Assembly: GCF_017654505.1 (NCBI RefSeq)
Contig: NC_054534.1
Coordinates: 23,855,689-23,919,688 of the forward strand
DNA: 64,000 bases
Reading direction: 5' to 3'
Origin: Polyodon spathula
Lineage: Eukaryota; Chordata; Actinopteri; Acipenseriformes; Polyodontidae
Shown here: positions 29,291 through 41,890 of the stretch, one piece after another
How positions within the stretch are numbered: position 1 is the first letter of the stretch
Layout: every line of letters starts with the position of its first letter
Made by a program: the position numbers and the translations under genes
The notes under the pieces: generated by a model
Told to the model about the DNA's origin: nothing
What the model saw: only the letters and a program-made list of their open reading frames with translations
Databases searched by the model: none

Positions 29291-30662
29291 CACCCTGTAC
29301 ATACTACAATAAAGTGTATGTAAACCTTGTGCATAATTCTATGTGCTCAATTCCATGCGATGTGACAACTTGCAAATTAATCATTTAGTTTGGTTTATTT
29401 GTGCATATAATTAGCTTAGTGAATACAGCAACTGCTAGTACATTTTTTCTCAGTGTGGCTTCCCCCTGCCACGCGGTAATTTTGGTAATTTAGTGAATAA
29501 GGCCCTAATTGATTTAGTAATTTAACAGCCAAAATTATTAAACTAAAGTCTTGTTCAAATGTATATACTTTTGGGGTTATTTACGAAATAAATGCCTTTA
29601 CTTGTTTACTAATCCGTTTTCAATGGTTAGTAATATACATTTAAGTACATTCATTTTGAGGTACATTCAAGTAATTAATTCGCAAGTAAATGCATGTAAA
29701 ATAGAATGTGGATTGTATGAAATAAGATAAATACAAATTTATAATGTATTCTGCTTTCTATGGACATTTTTAAATGAACACTGTAAGCGACCATATTCCT
29801 GCACAGTCTCTAATAATTAGCAGTCTGGATTAAACTAGAATACTTTAAACCAAGCATCTATTCCAGAGGTGTCCAAACCACGTCTCCCATGCAGTTCAAG
29901 TGCGGCTCCCAGTGGAATGCTGGGTGACGCACACTTTGTGGCTCGAATGAACTGAAGAAAGAATAATAAACAAAAGCGAAAATAAGAGAAAAACAAAAAA
30001 TAAATTAAAAAAGTTTATTATTTTTTCTTCTCTCTCCTGTTTATTTCAGACTACATGTTCACTGCACATTTCGTCACTTGATAACCTTCGACACCGCACG
30101 CTGTAGCATGTGTATTTTAATCACCTCAAATGAAATCTGGATGTGTAGTTGAGTCAATTTGATCATTTTGAAATGTGCTCGCTCTTTTCGTGGAGACAAT
30201 GGCATTAAGTAAACCCTCCACGTGTAATACACGAAAGTATGAGGCTTGAAGCCAGAATGGGAGAGAGTTTGCTTTCACTGAAAACAGTAGAAAACATCTG
30301 TGTCTCATCTACAACAAACCATTTACACAGGCAAGCAACCAATGTCTATGAAAGAAATCACAACACATTTTCAACTGAATATCCTCCTGGATCAGACCTG
30401 AGGAGAAACAAAAAGCTAACAACTCAGCTGTCAGCAGATGCTGCTTTCTGCGTTCAGTAAAGAAGCTCATGTAATGTCTCAAGTTTTGTTATGGCACAGA
30501 ATATCGCCTGTCCTTATTCATATTAATGAAACTTTTTATAAAATTGGAGTGGGTGCTAGACTAGATAATGCTTGTTTAAATGTTGTATTGCAGATCTAAT
30601 ATTCATATTATATTTACATATCTTGCATCTTGTCATGAGCGGGTACTGTAATCCCTTTCAAA

Positions 30663-30867
30663 ATACATTGCATGTGTCATCCACAAAGCTCTCAAGCGTA
30701 CAGAGCAGTCATGAAAAACATTCAGAAATTCAAGGGAAGAGCTTGTCAAAAAGAATCCTTACAAAAATGTGTTTTTTATGTGGTGTTTTTGGTGAAATCA
30801 GGGCAGTTGTATTCATAAACTTAATAGTTATTTAAAGTACGTAATACGTACAAAATTAACAGAAATA
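30663..30867 (+). repeat. Inverted duplicate, arm 2
   Basis: Partner of 29031-29228 in inverted orientation, again adjoining a Tigger-like terminus (30868). Co-occurrence of flank and terminus in both arms points to duplication of one composite segment or two insertions of a larger element. Confidence 0.7.
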
Positions 30868-31700
30868 CAGTCAGCGCTGCTCTATCGGGACAACTCGAGA
30901 GATGTAAAAATATCCTTGTGACAGAAATCTGAGTTCTGGTGATAAATCTTCCTCCCGACCCGTGAGGGCGCTAAAGAACAAGAGGAGAAGTATCTGGAAG
31001 GGCTGGCCTGACAGTTCGTTTCTGGGTCAGGGAAGTGGGTCAGCCTAGAAAGAAGCAAGACTCTGTTGTAAGACCATATTGATTTGAAAGGTAAACGAGG
31101 GGCAGCTGCAAGTAATAAGGCAGCTGTAACTGTTTACCTAGCTATCATGCGGGATTACATATAGGGGCCAGGGTAACACTGATCTTTTCCTTCGTTTGGG
31201 TAAAAGCTCAGCAGAGAGAAGGACCGAGAGAGGAGCTCTCGTGCAGAAAGTAAAAAAGAGTTTGTGTATTGTGTTTTGTCTGTTTTGTAACTGTCTGCGT
31301 TTTGCACCACCAGACAGTTAACTCACCTATCCGGAGCTGTTGACCAGGGTCAGCACGAACTGGATCACCACTGAACCAACCGTCACGAATTACCCGTGTC
31401 TTCACCACCGCACACGCACGTCTGCACTCACCCAGGACTGGTGACCGTGTGTTTGTTTTTGTTCTGGACTGTGCCCTGTTTTTGTTATCCCTGCGCTTTA
31501 CACATTGTTGTGTATAGCCGGGGATTTATTATTTGACAGTCACCAGACCCGGATTACAAATAAAAGCACTTTTTCACTGGATATCGTTGTCTGCCTGTCA
31601 CTCCTGCATCGCATCACTGCTACACCTATTCCCCTCCACCAGCCACTTTGCAACAATCCTGAATAAGCGGCTGTCCCAAAATTAAATGGCTGCGTTCCTT
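30868..31700 (+). mobile_element. Tigger/mariner-like fragment split by a solo LTR
   Basis: Starts at TA then CAGTCAGCGCTGCTCTATCG (30868), is interrupted at 30917 by the LTR and resumes at 31661 with GAATAAGCGGCTGTCCCAAA, the continuation seen in the intact copy at 49339. Its right end has decayed beyond about 31700. Confidence 0.72.
30917..31655 (+). mobile_element. Solo LTR, plus orientation, TSD ATCCT
   Basis: The 739-bp element starts TGTGACAGAAATC and ends ACTTTGCAACA, with perfect ATCCT duplications at 30912-30916 and 31656-31660. A TATA-like ATTACATATAGG lies near 31154 and an AATAAAAG signal near 31559. It interrupts a Tigger-like element, so it is the younger of the two. Confidence 0.92.
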
Positions 31701-32891
31701 CAATGCTGAGAATTCAACACTGAGAAGCAACAACTCTTAAAATGGTTCCTAAACTCATAGTTGAGAGCTAGTGACGCACACAGTTGGCTCAACGCTGACT
31801 CAACAAACTCACCAACTTTCAGAGCTGGTGAGCTGATCAAAGGTATGACAGGCTAAAAGCCTGTCCTCTATAATTGTCTTATTAGTTGCATGGCCGTCAG
31901 CTAATGAGCTAATGAATTGGCTGTCAGCCACGTAGATAATTAAACCTATGCATATATGGACAGCTCCAGATTAATTGAATAATTTGTTGATTTGAAGATG
32001 GTCACATATATAAAGGGGACATCAACCGCTCAAATGAGGAAGGAGAAGATTTAGAGAGATACACAAGGAGACTCGTAAAAACAATTGCTATCTACCTGCC
32101 TATATATCTACCTACTTACCTACTTGCTTACCTGCCTACCCACCTCCCTTCTCATCTTCCTGAAGGGTACTTGTATTTCATTTGTTTGTGTTTTGTTTAG
32201 TTTGGCCAATGTGCCGTTTTGTTTGATTACTGAAAAAGTATTTATTATTGCAGTGCTCATGCTGTTGCTTTCATTTCCTGGTATGATGTCACTTTACAAG
32301 TCAACCTGCTCCCACAGTTACAGCCAGTCAACAGTTACTCTTTACACTTTAATAAAATGGTCCAGTATGCTAGGAAACAACTAATCAAACATTTTGTATT
32401 CCTTACGTGTGGTTTGCATTGTTATTTATTGTTTACAAATAATGTTACTTCCCAATCAATGCAAAATAACCCTAACAACCAACCGCCCTCAGCTGTCTTT
32501 TCATTCACACTCTCATTGCTTCTTTTACCTAAGACACAGCACTTGTCAATGCTACAGTAACAAACTTTAAAGCGAGACAGAAAAATGCTCCAAAATTTAC
32601 ATGGATAGTGATAATAGGAGAGTGCTGACAGTCCTTATTTATTTTATTTAGGAGAACTACTGTCAAACATTGAGACCCTTTGACAATTTCATTAACGCAA
32701 AAGTACACAAAAGTATGACTTATAATAATTTCAACTAAATGGAAGAACTAAATGGAAGAATGCACCCTAACTTCAACAGTGGGTTTTAAATATTTAGTGA
32801 AATGAGACCTCAAACAATAGCTCCTCGCAAAGAAAGCTGTAGTCAAATGAACATAAAAAAAAAAATAATAATAATAGTCTACGATATAGCA
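31701..32891. other. Intron sequence, no gene seen
   Basis: Apart from the tetranucleotide array I recognise nothing here. It is AT-rich intronic DNA. Confidence 0.4.
32085..32150. repeat. (CTAC/CTGC)n degenerate microsatellite
   Basis: Tetranucleotide-like CTAC, CTTAC and CTGC units. The open frame starting at 32085 is driven by the repeat. Confidence 0.8.
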
Positions 32892-33562
32892 GCTTCCATA
32901 AGAACATAAGAAAGTTTACAAACGAGAGGAGGCCATTCGACCCATCTTGCTCGTTTGGTTGTTAGTAGCTTATTGATCCCAGAATCTCATCAAGCAGCTT
33001 CTTGAAGGATCCCAGGGTGTCAGCTTCAACAACATTACTGGGGAGTTGATTCCAGACCCTCACAATTCTCTGTGTAAAAAAGTGCCTCCTATTTTCTGTT
33101 CTAAATGCCCCTTTGTCTAATCTCCATTTGTGACCCCTGGTCCTTGTTTCTTTTTTCAGGCTGAAAAAGTCCCATGGGTCGACACTGTCAATACCTTTTA
33201 GAATTTTGAATGCTTGAATTAGGTCGCCACGTAGTCTTCTTTGTTCAAGACTGAACAGATTCAATTCTTTTAGCCTGTCTGCATATGACATGCCTTTTAA
33301 GCCCGGAATAATTCTGGTCGCTCTTCTTTGCACTCTTTCTAGAGCAACAATATCTTTTTTATAGCGAGGTGACCAGAACTGCACACAATATTCAAGATGA
33401 GGTCTTACTAGTGCATTGTACAGTTTTAACATTACTTCCCTTGATTTAAATTCAACACTTTTCACAATGTATCCGAGCATCTTGTTAGCCTTTTTTATAG
33501 CTTCCCCACATTGTCTAGATGAAGACATTTCTGAGTCAACAAAAACTCCTAGGTCTTTTTCA
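32892..33562 (-). mobile_element. CR1-type LINE, 3' fragment
   Basis: A 188-codon minus-strand frame (32962-33528) is still open. It encodes the C-terminal part of a CR1 reverse transcriptase: [73 protein letters not shown] and WNQLPSNVVEA. The RT fingers/palm are absent (5' truncated, usual for LINEs). A short 3' tail follows down to about 32892. Its uninterrupted frame suggests a fairly recent insertion. The related fragment at 44390 is far more decayed. Confidence 0.92.
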
Positions 33563-33783
33563 TTTTATTGAGCAGTGTTGAGTGGGGCACTGTCATTATG
33601 GATTTACCAGTTAATGCCCAGTCTCCATCCTGTTGCATGCACAAGGCTAAATACGACAAGTGGGACAAGTTTAGTTAAACAAGCAAGTAGCTTTGCCATG
33701 TCCCCAAAATGCTGATAAATGAGAATGCAAAAAGATTTATCCAGTAGCTAAAGTCGACAAAAAATAAAAAAAAAATTAGAATA

Positions 33784-34275
33784 CAGGCAGTCCTTGCTCT
33801 TACAACACAATTATTACCAAATAACAAAAATTACCCGTTATATTGTACTCATGCAAATATTTATTTAACTCTTTACACTCAGACCGGTGGTTACGTGCAT
33901 ATTACTGTGACACCTACCTGGCTTGTTTAAAAGCACAGACTAGAGGTTCTCCAATGACGTGTTCAGTATGTGTATGTGGTACTCCTAGCAGGAAATACGA
34001 TCGCCTGAAGTTAAACCCCTCATCATGTGACAGAGTTCACAGCTTAGGTTTCATTTGGAGTCAATTTCTCTTATCAGACATTGTTAATGGCAAATAAATT
34101 AAAAAAAAAACCCGCCAGACTAAGTCAGGGTGAGCACGGCAGATTCTGCGGTTCGGACACCGAGCCACGCACATGACGCATGGCTCAGCTCTCGCCATGT
34201 TGTAAATGCTGTATCGATGTTGTAAAGTCGAAGCAGGGTAATAATGCAAAAGACTTGTAAGTCGAGGATCGACTG
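33784..34275. mobile_element. Tigger/mariner-like MITE, copy 1
   Basis: 492 bp between TA dinucleotides (33782-33783 and 34276-34277). Ends are CAGGCAGTCCTTGCTCTTAC and, on the minus strand, CAGTCGATCCTCGACTTAC. It is homologous throughout to 37507-38005. No coding capacity. Confidence 0.85.
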
Positions 34276-34357
34276 TAGTTATATTTTTGCTAAAATAAAA
34301 ACAGTTTAATTGTATTATAGAGCAATGACTTCATTAGGTTAATGGTTAATTAATTCA

Positions 34358-34771
<414 letters not shown>

Positions 34772-35408
34772 TCAGAGTATACAGCCTATTTTCAATTTCA
34801 TGAACAAAGGGACTGATTGATTAAATGGATCACCTAAAAAGACATTTTCATTCACTCCAAAAAGAGAGCCGGGTACATTGCAGAGTATTCCTATCACATA
34901 AGGCTTCAGTCTCTGCATTTGTATGTTTTGTATAAATAAAAAAAATAAAAAAATAAATAAATTAACAAACAATCAGGGAATCTTTGTAAACAACAGTCCA
35001 GATAAAGCTTTGCTATCTCTGCTGCTGTCAGAAGATCAAATTCTAATCAGGATCATTTCCCAATATATTGAAATAAAACAGACTTTGCCAAAATGATGGT
35101 GAACTTGGCTATTAACTTGTTGTAATAATATTTGAATGCTATACAGTACCTGAATATTAGTTGATGAACATTTAAAATTTGTGGAATTTAAGTGCAAATA
35201 TATTAGAAAATGGAATATAGCCATTAATGGTTAGTTATGGACTCCAGAATACTGTCTTTGAAATTATGTACAATCAATCAGCTGAAATAACTAGAAGTAA
35301 TACGCAATATTATTTTGTAGATATGTGTACATTTTATGTGTAATTTTACTGAAGAAAAAATCTTGACACTTACATTTTTATTTAAATCTAGAGATCCACT
35401 TATCCAAG

Positions 35409-36006
35409 TGTAACAGGGCGAGAAGCCCTGTACAGTGTATTTTTAGAACAGGGTCTCCCCCTCCGCCCCTGTGTTATTTTGTGTTTGTATTATGATTTAT
35501 TTATTTGTTTATATATAGAAATGTCGGCAAAGCCGTGTATTTGTTTTTTAAAAACCATGTGGTAATGTGTGGCTGTCGGCTAGTGCGTTGTTAAACTAGC
35601 CGGCAGTCACACAATTAATAAACCTGTGCAGATTGTGGCCGAGGGGTAATAGAATAATTCCGAAGTAGTTAAACCCCTCAGCCACAGTATTTAAGCCTGC
35701 AGCTCTCCCTGCTCTGGGTGGGTGTACCGAGGAGAGTACGGGAGAGAGGGAGCAAGAGCGAAACTGAAACTGAAACACAAAAGTGCCGTGAAAGCTCTTG
35801 CCCAGCCGGACATGAGTGTTGTGTTTTGTGTTCGAGATTTATTTTTGTTTAAACCTTTTATTTTCGTGAGCAGTGTTTGTTTTGTTTAAATATTGTATTT
35901 ATTTGTATTTAATAAACGGCGCACCACGCGTCTTTTGAACTGAAGTTACCTGTGTTATTCTTCCTCATTCTGGCCTGACGTCGCTGCTCAGCCATTTTCT
36001 GTCACA
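35409..36006 (+). mobile_element. Solo LTR, plus orientation, TSD CCAAG
   Basis: The 598-bp element starts TGTAACAGGGCG and ends CTGTCACA, with perfect CCAAG duplications at 35404-35408 and 36007-36011. TATA-like GTATTTAAG near 35687 directly follows a 14-bp inverted repeat with one mismatch (35634-35647 and 35673-35686). AATAAA lies near 35921. A second inverted repeat (GGCTAGT and ACTAGCC) lies at about 35579-35602. Confidence 0.93.
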
Positions 36007-36346
36007 CCAAGTGAGAGGAAACATGTTGCTTTAATGTCATATTTTAAACACAGTCTATTGTGTTAGAAGCCAATGGGTGAGACATTTCAAGGACAGCGAT
36101 CCAAGAGGAAAACTCGTTTCATTATTAAAGGGAAAGTTACATTAATAGTTTTTATGTGCAAGGTCCCATTTTTATGATGTTTGCAATCATTTTGAGTGGT
36201 TCTTCTTACATAGGTCAGTGTTGAGGTGCTTTGGCTAATGTTCAGAAACAGTTCTTCACTTCTATTTGCCTGTCAAATACAAAAGTAACACAGGCTAGAT
36301 AAGCCCATGTGACTATGTTTAATAACTAACTGGCATACAGACACAT

Positions 36347-36410
36347 TCAATCAATCAATCAATCTTTATTTCACACTGGACCACCATCACAAAGCGCTTT
36401 ATCGTTGGCT
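36347..36410 (-). mobile_element. LINE 3' tail fragment
   Basis: (CAAT)n followed by CTTTATTTCACACTGGACC and AAAGCGCTTTA is a widespread fish LINE/SINE 3' tail with a TGAT-type terminal repeat on the minus strand. The family is not assigned. Confidence 0.5.
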
Positions 36411-37309
36411 TATCTAACATTTTTTGTTTGTCAGCTCCAAATGAATGGCTAGATTTGAAAGACACAATTTTACACAGAACGGGTGTTCCACGTAACTTTG
36501 TGGATTTTAGGAATCTCTTTTGCCTAATTACCTCAACCAACAGACACTTAACATATCTGCCATTTTGGTACCAATCATTCCCATCATGCACTGCAAATTA
36601 GATTTGCCAGGCCTGTATCAAATACAAGTGTGATCATGGACCTCATGTTGGTAACATACTCCAATCAAAGCTCCAATTAAAATGTGTTACCTTTTCAATT
36701 TACACATACCGCTCAAAACAAACTGTATATTGTTCCAGTTCTTTTGGGTATAATGTTACAGATAGATGGTTCATTAATTTGTTTCCATTTTATATATATA
36801 TATGGTGAGAAAATTCTAAGATGTAAAAATGAAATAAAATAAAAACCTGAAAAAAGTGACTCAAAATGTAGCTCATCTGTATTAGTAGATAATAACAAGT
36901 TCAGCAGATATTCTAATTGGCATACTGCAGTAATACATGGAGCAAATACTTTGACCTTTGCCAATTCATTTGAATAGAGAGGAACACAGGCTGAGTGGAA
37001 GAACAGAATACTGTGCTGCCTCAATATCCAGAGCATCTCCAGAGTCATTTTAATCTAATACCTGGTAACGTCTCACGTGGAATGGGTTCAGGCATCTCTC
37101 AGACGATCCTTGGAGATGCCCATTGTATACTGTATCACTAAAATATCTGAATTTACTTTTGTTATTTCATTTCAAAGACTTATTCAGAGTGTTATTCTTC
37201 TCTCCTTGGCTGTCATTTAAGATCAGTGTCAAGCACAAAGACATGGATAACATTTAATTGACAGGGTCTCTGCAACACTTGTATCACAACAAATATGGTA
37301 ATTATTATG

Positions 37310-37505
37310 CACAGCTATGGCCAAAATGTGTGCACTACCCTATAGAATGAACTAATTTTGCTTCATAAAGTCAAATAAAACCTGCTGAATAATGTTACTT
37401 TAACATTGAATTACATAATGCTTCGCAGTTTTCCATATACTTAATGATAAACTGACAAAAATTTAAAAATGTGTCATTTTGACATCTAACATGAAATAAT
37501 GTATT
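37310..37505. mobile_element. Tc1/mariner-like MITE segment, second copy
   Basis: Reverse complement of the segment at 22778-22975. It abuts the TA duplication of the next MITE, which begins at 37507. Confidence 0.6.
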
Positions 37506-37506
37506 A

Positions 37507-38005
37507 CAGGCAGTCCTCGCCCTTACGACACAATTGGTTCCTGAAAGGCGTGTTGTAAGTCGAAACGTTGTAAAACGAAGCACATTTTCCCATAGGAACA
37601 ATGTTATAAATGGGGGTTACGTTCCTGACTCTTCAGCCAGATAATATAGTTTTACAAAAATTACCCGTTACATTGTAGTCATGCAAATATTTATTTAACT
37701 CTTTACACTCAGCCCGGTGATTACGAGCATATTACTCAGACACCTACCTGGCTTGTTAAAAAGTACAGACTCTGGGCTTTCCAGTGACGTATTCAGTGTG
37801 CGTATGCGGTACTCCTAGCAGGAAATACAATCACCTGAAGTTAAGCCCTCATCATGTGACAGAGTTCATAGCTTAGGTATCGTTTTGAGTCAATTGCTCA
37901 GGTCACGCCGTGTAGTAAATTAGTAAATGCCGTATTAATGTCATAAGCAGGGTAATAACGCAAAAGACTCGTAAGTGCCGTGCATCGTAAGTCGAGGATC
38001 ACCTG
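37507..38005. mobile_element. Tigger/mariner-like MITE, copy 2
   Basis: 499 bp between TA dinucleotides (37505-37506 and 38006-38007). Ends are CAGGCAGTCCTCGCCCTTAC and, on the minus strand, CAGGTGATCCTCGACTTAC. It retains more of the left terminal region than copy 1 (33784), including GTTGTAAGTCGAAACG. Confidence 0.87.
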
Positions 38006-38750
38006 TACTATTATGGCTTCTGGTAGACTTTTGCAATATAATTTTGTAGGTTTGTTAATTACATGGCATAAGGAAATTTAATTAAAAAAAATTAAATTGC
38101 CCTAAAACTTACTTCTGCTTGTTTTTTTCAAATCCACTGTTTGACCTGGATTATAAATCCAATAAGGCCCTAAGGGTGTCTGTATATATCGAATATATAT
38201 GTCCTGATGCCCTTATTGAATACATATGTGTACATGTGTTGCAACCAATCATAGCAAAGGTACACATATCAACTGCCTTGACTTATGTTGTGCTCTTGCC
38301 ATGCAATTAAAATCAAAGTACAAACATATAAGCATTGGAATTAACTATACAAAATAAGACGGAATGTCTACTCTTGTGGGGTGATTCAAAATACTAATAT
38401 AAATTAATGTATACATTTAAGTTAAAGCAGTGCTGTTTAACCAAGAACTGCCTACATTTTAAAACTATGTACGCTACATAGTGTCTGTCCATGCCCTGTT
38501 GACTTTGAACTGAATCATTGTATCACAGATGTACGGATTCATCAAGGTAAACGCAGCCTAGTTCTCGAGTCAACAGTACTACAGTTTCTACCCCTACCCA
38601 GAATCAGCATATTTGTAATTGAATATCACTGCACGCATTTGCAGTCATTCAAGAAGGTAATGTTTTGGAAAGACATAATAATGTCACCACGTTGGAAGAG
38701 GAAAATGATGCTTGTGAAATGTAGGCTTTACTACCGCAGGGGAGCACCAG

Positions 38751-39232
38751 TGTGATGCCCTGGCCTTTGTTTTCAACTGATATAAATTCAATTGACTATG
38801 ACTGGAATGAGTTAGGACTAGGAGTTTATTTGCTTAAAACAAACCAGCCTGTAAATAGTGTGGGTGTTTGTGTGTTTTGGTGGTGGATGTCAGGGATGGG
38901 GTTAATTCCTGTCCCTGCCAAAAAAATGTGAGAATGTGGCTGCTCCAAATCGAATAATTGGTGATAATTGAGAGCAGCCACATCATATAAAAGGAGAGCT
39001 CAGGACTCCACTAAGGGAGAGACTACCAAGGAGCTGGAACAAAGGAAAGGTACGGTACGGTGTGGATACTTTGAGAAAAACATATGTTTGTTAGTTTATT
39101 AGTTTACAATTGAAATGAGTAGTTAGAACTCCTGGAAGGAGTTATGTTTTTTGCTGTTGTTGTTTTGTTTTTGTGTTTAAATAAACATACAGGCCTGCTT
39201 TTTTAACTTCTTGGAGTGCTGTTCTTTTACAC
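38751..39232 (+). mobile_element. Probable solo LTR, boundaries uncertain
   Basis: The layout parallels the LTR at 56621: a TCAGGGATGGGGTTAATTCC block, then a perfect 12-bp inverted repeat (38934-38945 and 38972-38983), then TATA-like CATATAAAAGG, then AATAAAC near 39179 and an end near TTTTACACA. No clear 5-bp duplication was found, so start and end are approximate. Confidence 0.6.
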
Positions 39233-41230
39233 AAAATGACAAGTGAAGATAGTCCTGCATGTAGCAAGCTTAACCACAAACACGTTACCACGATTCTATC
39301 TGCATGACTAACCAACCAAAACTGTCATCTATATATGTTTAATTAGCATGTCTCCACCCCTTGATCTTGTTGAGACAATAATACCAAAGAATACTGCAGA
39401 TTTTGAACAAAAAATTACAAACATAAACTGCCATTCATTTAGATTCAACATGTCTGCTGATGGTTAATATCTTCAAATGAAATTGGATACTTCTCTCTTT
39501 TTGTTTCAACCATGTCCTTACATCAAAGAGGACTGTTCAGACAAACTAATCGTCTACTGACTTACAAAGGATTAAAAATGTGCTAGGGCCACACCCCTGG
39601 CTGATGAATTAAAGAGGACAACACATTATGATTGCGCTGAACCTGTTAATGATTAAAGAATAATCCTGGAGAAGGACTTCATAGGACAATTCAACAACTG
39701 AAGTCCTACAACCAGATGGCGAATAAGCATGTTGCCTGGAACTGCAGAGTATAACCTATGCTACATTGTCCACATGAAACGTAATTACATGAAATACAAT
39801 TATACGAAACTTCATTGAGTAATTAGTTAGACCCTTGATAAGTAACTGAAAGTTAGATTACCTCATGTATTCACATGAAGAGCTTTTAAGTAAACTTGCT
39901 ATTTGTAGACAAGTATATATAAATAAATTAAGTTCTGATACTGTTGATTAATTGATACATAGTACACATTTAGGATTTATTTCTGACTTTTGAGAATTCT
40001 GTTCTTTTTATATTTATGTAAATAATATAATGTCCTTACTTATTATGTAATAAAAAAAAGTCAGATTATTCGTTACATATTACTCTTTATATTTCTTTCT
40101 CTTGTCTTGTCCTGTGAAATGGCTGTTGTGACTATTTACTGTAACTGCATGCCTGGTAATTGTACTGAATCTGTCAAACAGGTTTTTAAAATGTTTTTAG
40201 TAAAACAAACAACTCTTAATAATTGACTGGATATAGCAAATTACAAGTCATAAGGAGTGAAAAATAAAAAAAAAGAAACTCAAGTTACATAAAGACTTTT
40301 TATAAGAGAATAGCGAGCGTTAGTTGGGGAGAAATGGGCAACGTATATGTGTTAGATAAACTACTTAACATAATAGATACATGTGTTTTGTAGATACATA
40401 CTTAAGCATCAATTATGTAATATTTTCCGTATGCATGCAATTGGAGTTTTTCAAAGCATACATTCAGTCAAACAATTTGCAACATTTTGTTTATAAATCT
40501 AAATAGTCTACTGTAGCTCATCAAAAGGAGCTTAGGTTACTGAAGAAGCAGCAGTTTATGTATCTGTCGGGATTATGCCTTTTTAAGAGCTGTCCTCGGG
40601 CCACTCAATCCAGACTGTGTGAAGCATGCAATGAAAGCTGTGTGCAGGGTTTCTATGTGCTCAAGGAAAATAGCAGTTACTTCTTTAGGGACTGCCGTAA
40701 GCCAAGTTGTTAGTGTTTCCGGTTTGATGGCGTGTCATGCTGACTGTAAATGCAATAAAGAGCAGTTCACGTTAGCGGTTACAACTGAACTGACACGTGC
40801 TATGGCTTTAAAAAAAGAAAAGACCACCAATGTAGGTATATAACAGAGAAAAGTTAACGAGACAAGCTTGTTTTTGGAAAGTAACTAATGTTATTACTCC
40901 CATTAAAAATCGAAAGCGTTACATTGTCATTATTGACAAAAGAAATATTATTACAATAACAAGTTACTTATTAGTATGTTCCCCCAACTCTGTCAATAAA
41001 TGGATGTATCATTCAACATACCAGCAATCAATGCCGTGACTTGCTACGGAGAGCACATTTCACCTGAGACCAAATTAAAAAGGTGCTCCCAATAACACCT
41101 AAAACAAGCATACAAACTTGATAAATTGGTCCCTTTGAAATCTACTTTAATAGGTAACAATCACACTACATTTAAATATACTTTTTAAAGCTGTAGCACA
41201 TCTTTGTCCGAAACACTGTTATTCCTTTTA
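39233..41230. other. Intron sequence, no gene seen
   Basis: Nothing recognised. A 74-codon frame at 40619-40843 has no family resemblance that I can see. Confidence 0.4.
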
Positions 41231-41231
41231 A

Positions 41232-41787
41232 CCCTAGCAGTCCATTTATTCAGCACCTCTCAGGCGCGTCAGGTCCAAATTATTTTCACATGCTCTGTGT
41301 ATTTTAAACACGCTGTTTAAAAGTAATTTTATTCACAGTAACACAGGTTTAAAGGGCACTGCATATCAATAGGACATTCAGTACTGCATCTCCAGCCCCG
41401 CCCCAGCCCTTGTCGCTGTATTTATCACATGCCTCTTCAAAGTCGTGCATACTGATAAATCATCTCCTGATCACTTGTTTTAGCACCAAACCCCTCAATA
41501 ATGCGATCCAAGTCATTATTTTATTACTAGAACATCTCTAAAAGCTTGGCAAATGTCTGTGATATTCCTTGAGCGCTGGATGCAGAAGCAGCTATCATGT
41601 CCGTGTTAGGTCTCTGGTGCAGGGACTATATGTATTGTTTAGATCCGGACCCTTTTTTTTCTGGCTCCTGTCAGTCATTGAAAGGTTGTCTCTGCTTTTT
41701 CCTTAGAGAAAACGACTAGAGACAACAGGGTCCGACACTGGACTGGAAAGAGAAAATCGTAATGTCGGAATTGATCTGGTATAGGAC

Positions 41788-41789
<2 letters not shown>
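41232..41789. mobile_element. piggyBac-like MITE, copy 2
   Basis: Begins CCCTAGCAGTCCA after TTAA (41228-41231) and ends GGTATAGGACC. The last dozen terminal bases expected from copy 1 are replaced by a CA microsatellite. The middle matches copy 1 (26750) and, inverted, copy 3 (52059). Confidence 0.72.
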
Positions 41790-41857
<68 letters not shown>

Positions 41858-41890
41858 TTAATATATAGATAGATATATATATATATATAT
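41790..41890. repeat. (CA)n(TA)n microsatellite
   Basis: About 34 bp of CA, then imperfect TA. It has expanded exactly at the terminus of the piggyBac-like copy. Confidence 0.95.

Larger units (their letters stand above)
27473..29505 (+). mobile_element. PIF/Harbinger DNA transposon remnant, TSD TAA
   Basis: Terminal inverted repeats GGGCCTCGTTCACTAA and GGGCCTTATTCACTAA (minus strand at the right end) are flanked by TAA at 27470-27472 and 29506-29508, the typical 3-bp PIF/Harbinger target. Inside, near 27640-27780, the plus strand reads VFQTRQMLLGLCEEEVITRY and RLSGKFR, like the N-terminal part of Harbinger transposases and matching the element at 46773. The DDE core is not recognisable. 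Later insertions occupy the right half: a hAT-like terminus near 28327, Tigger-like sequence to 29029, and the 29229 hairpin. Confidence 0.82.

Noticed and set aside
40619..40843. Cys-rich 74-codon frame as a small secreted peptide
   Set aside because: No signal peptide, no regular Cys spacing and no supporting context.
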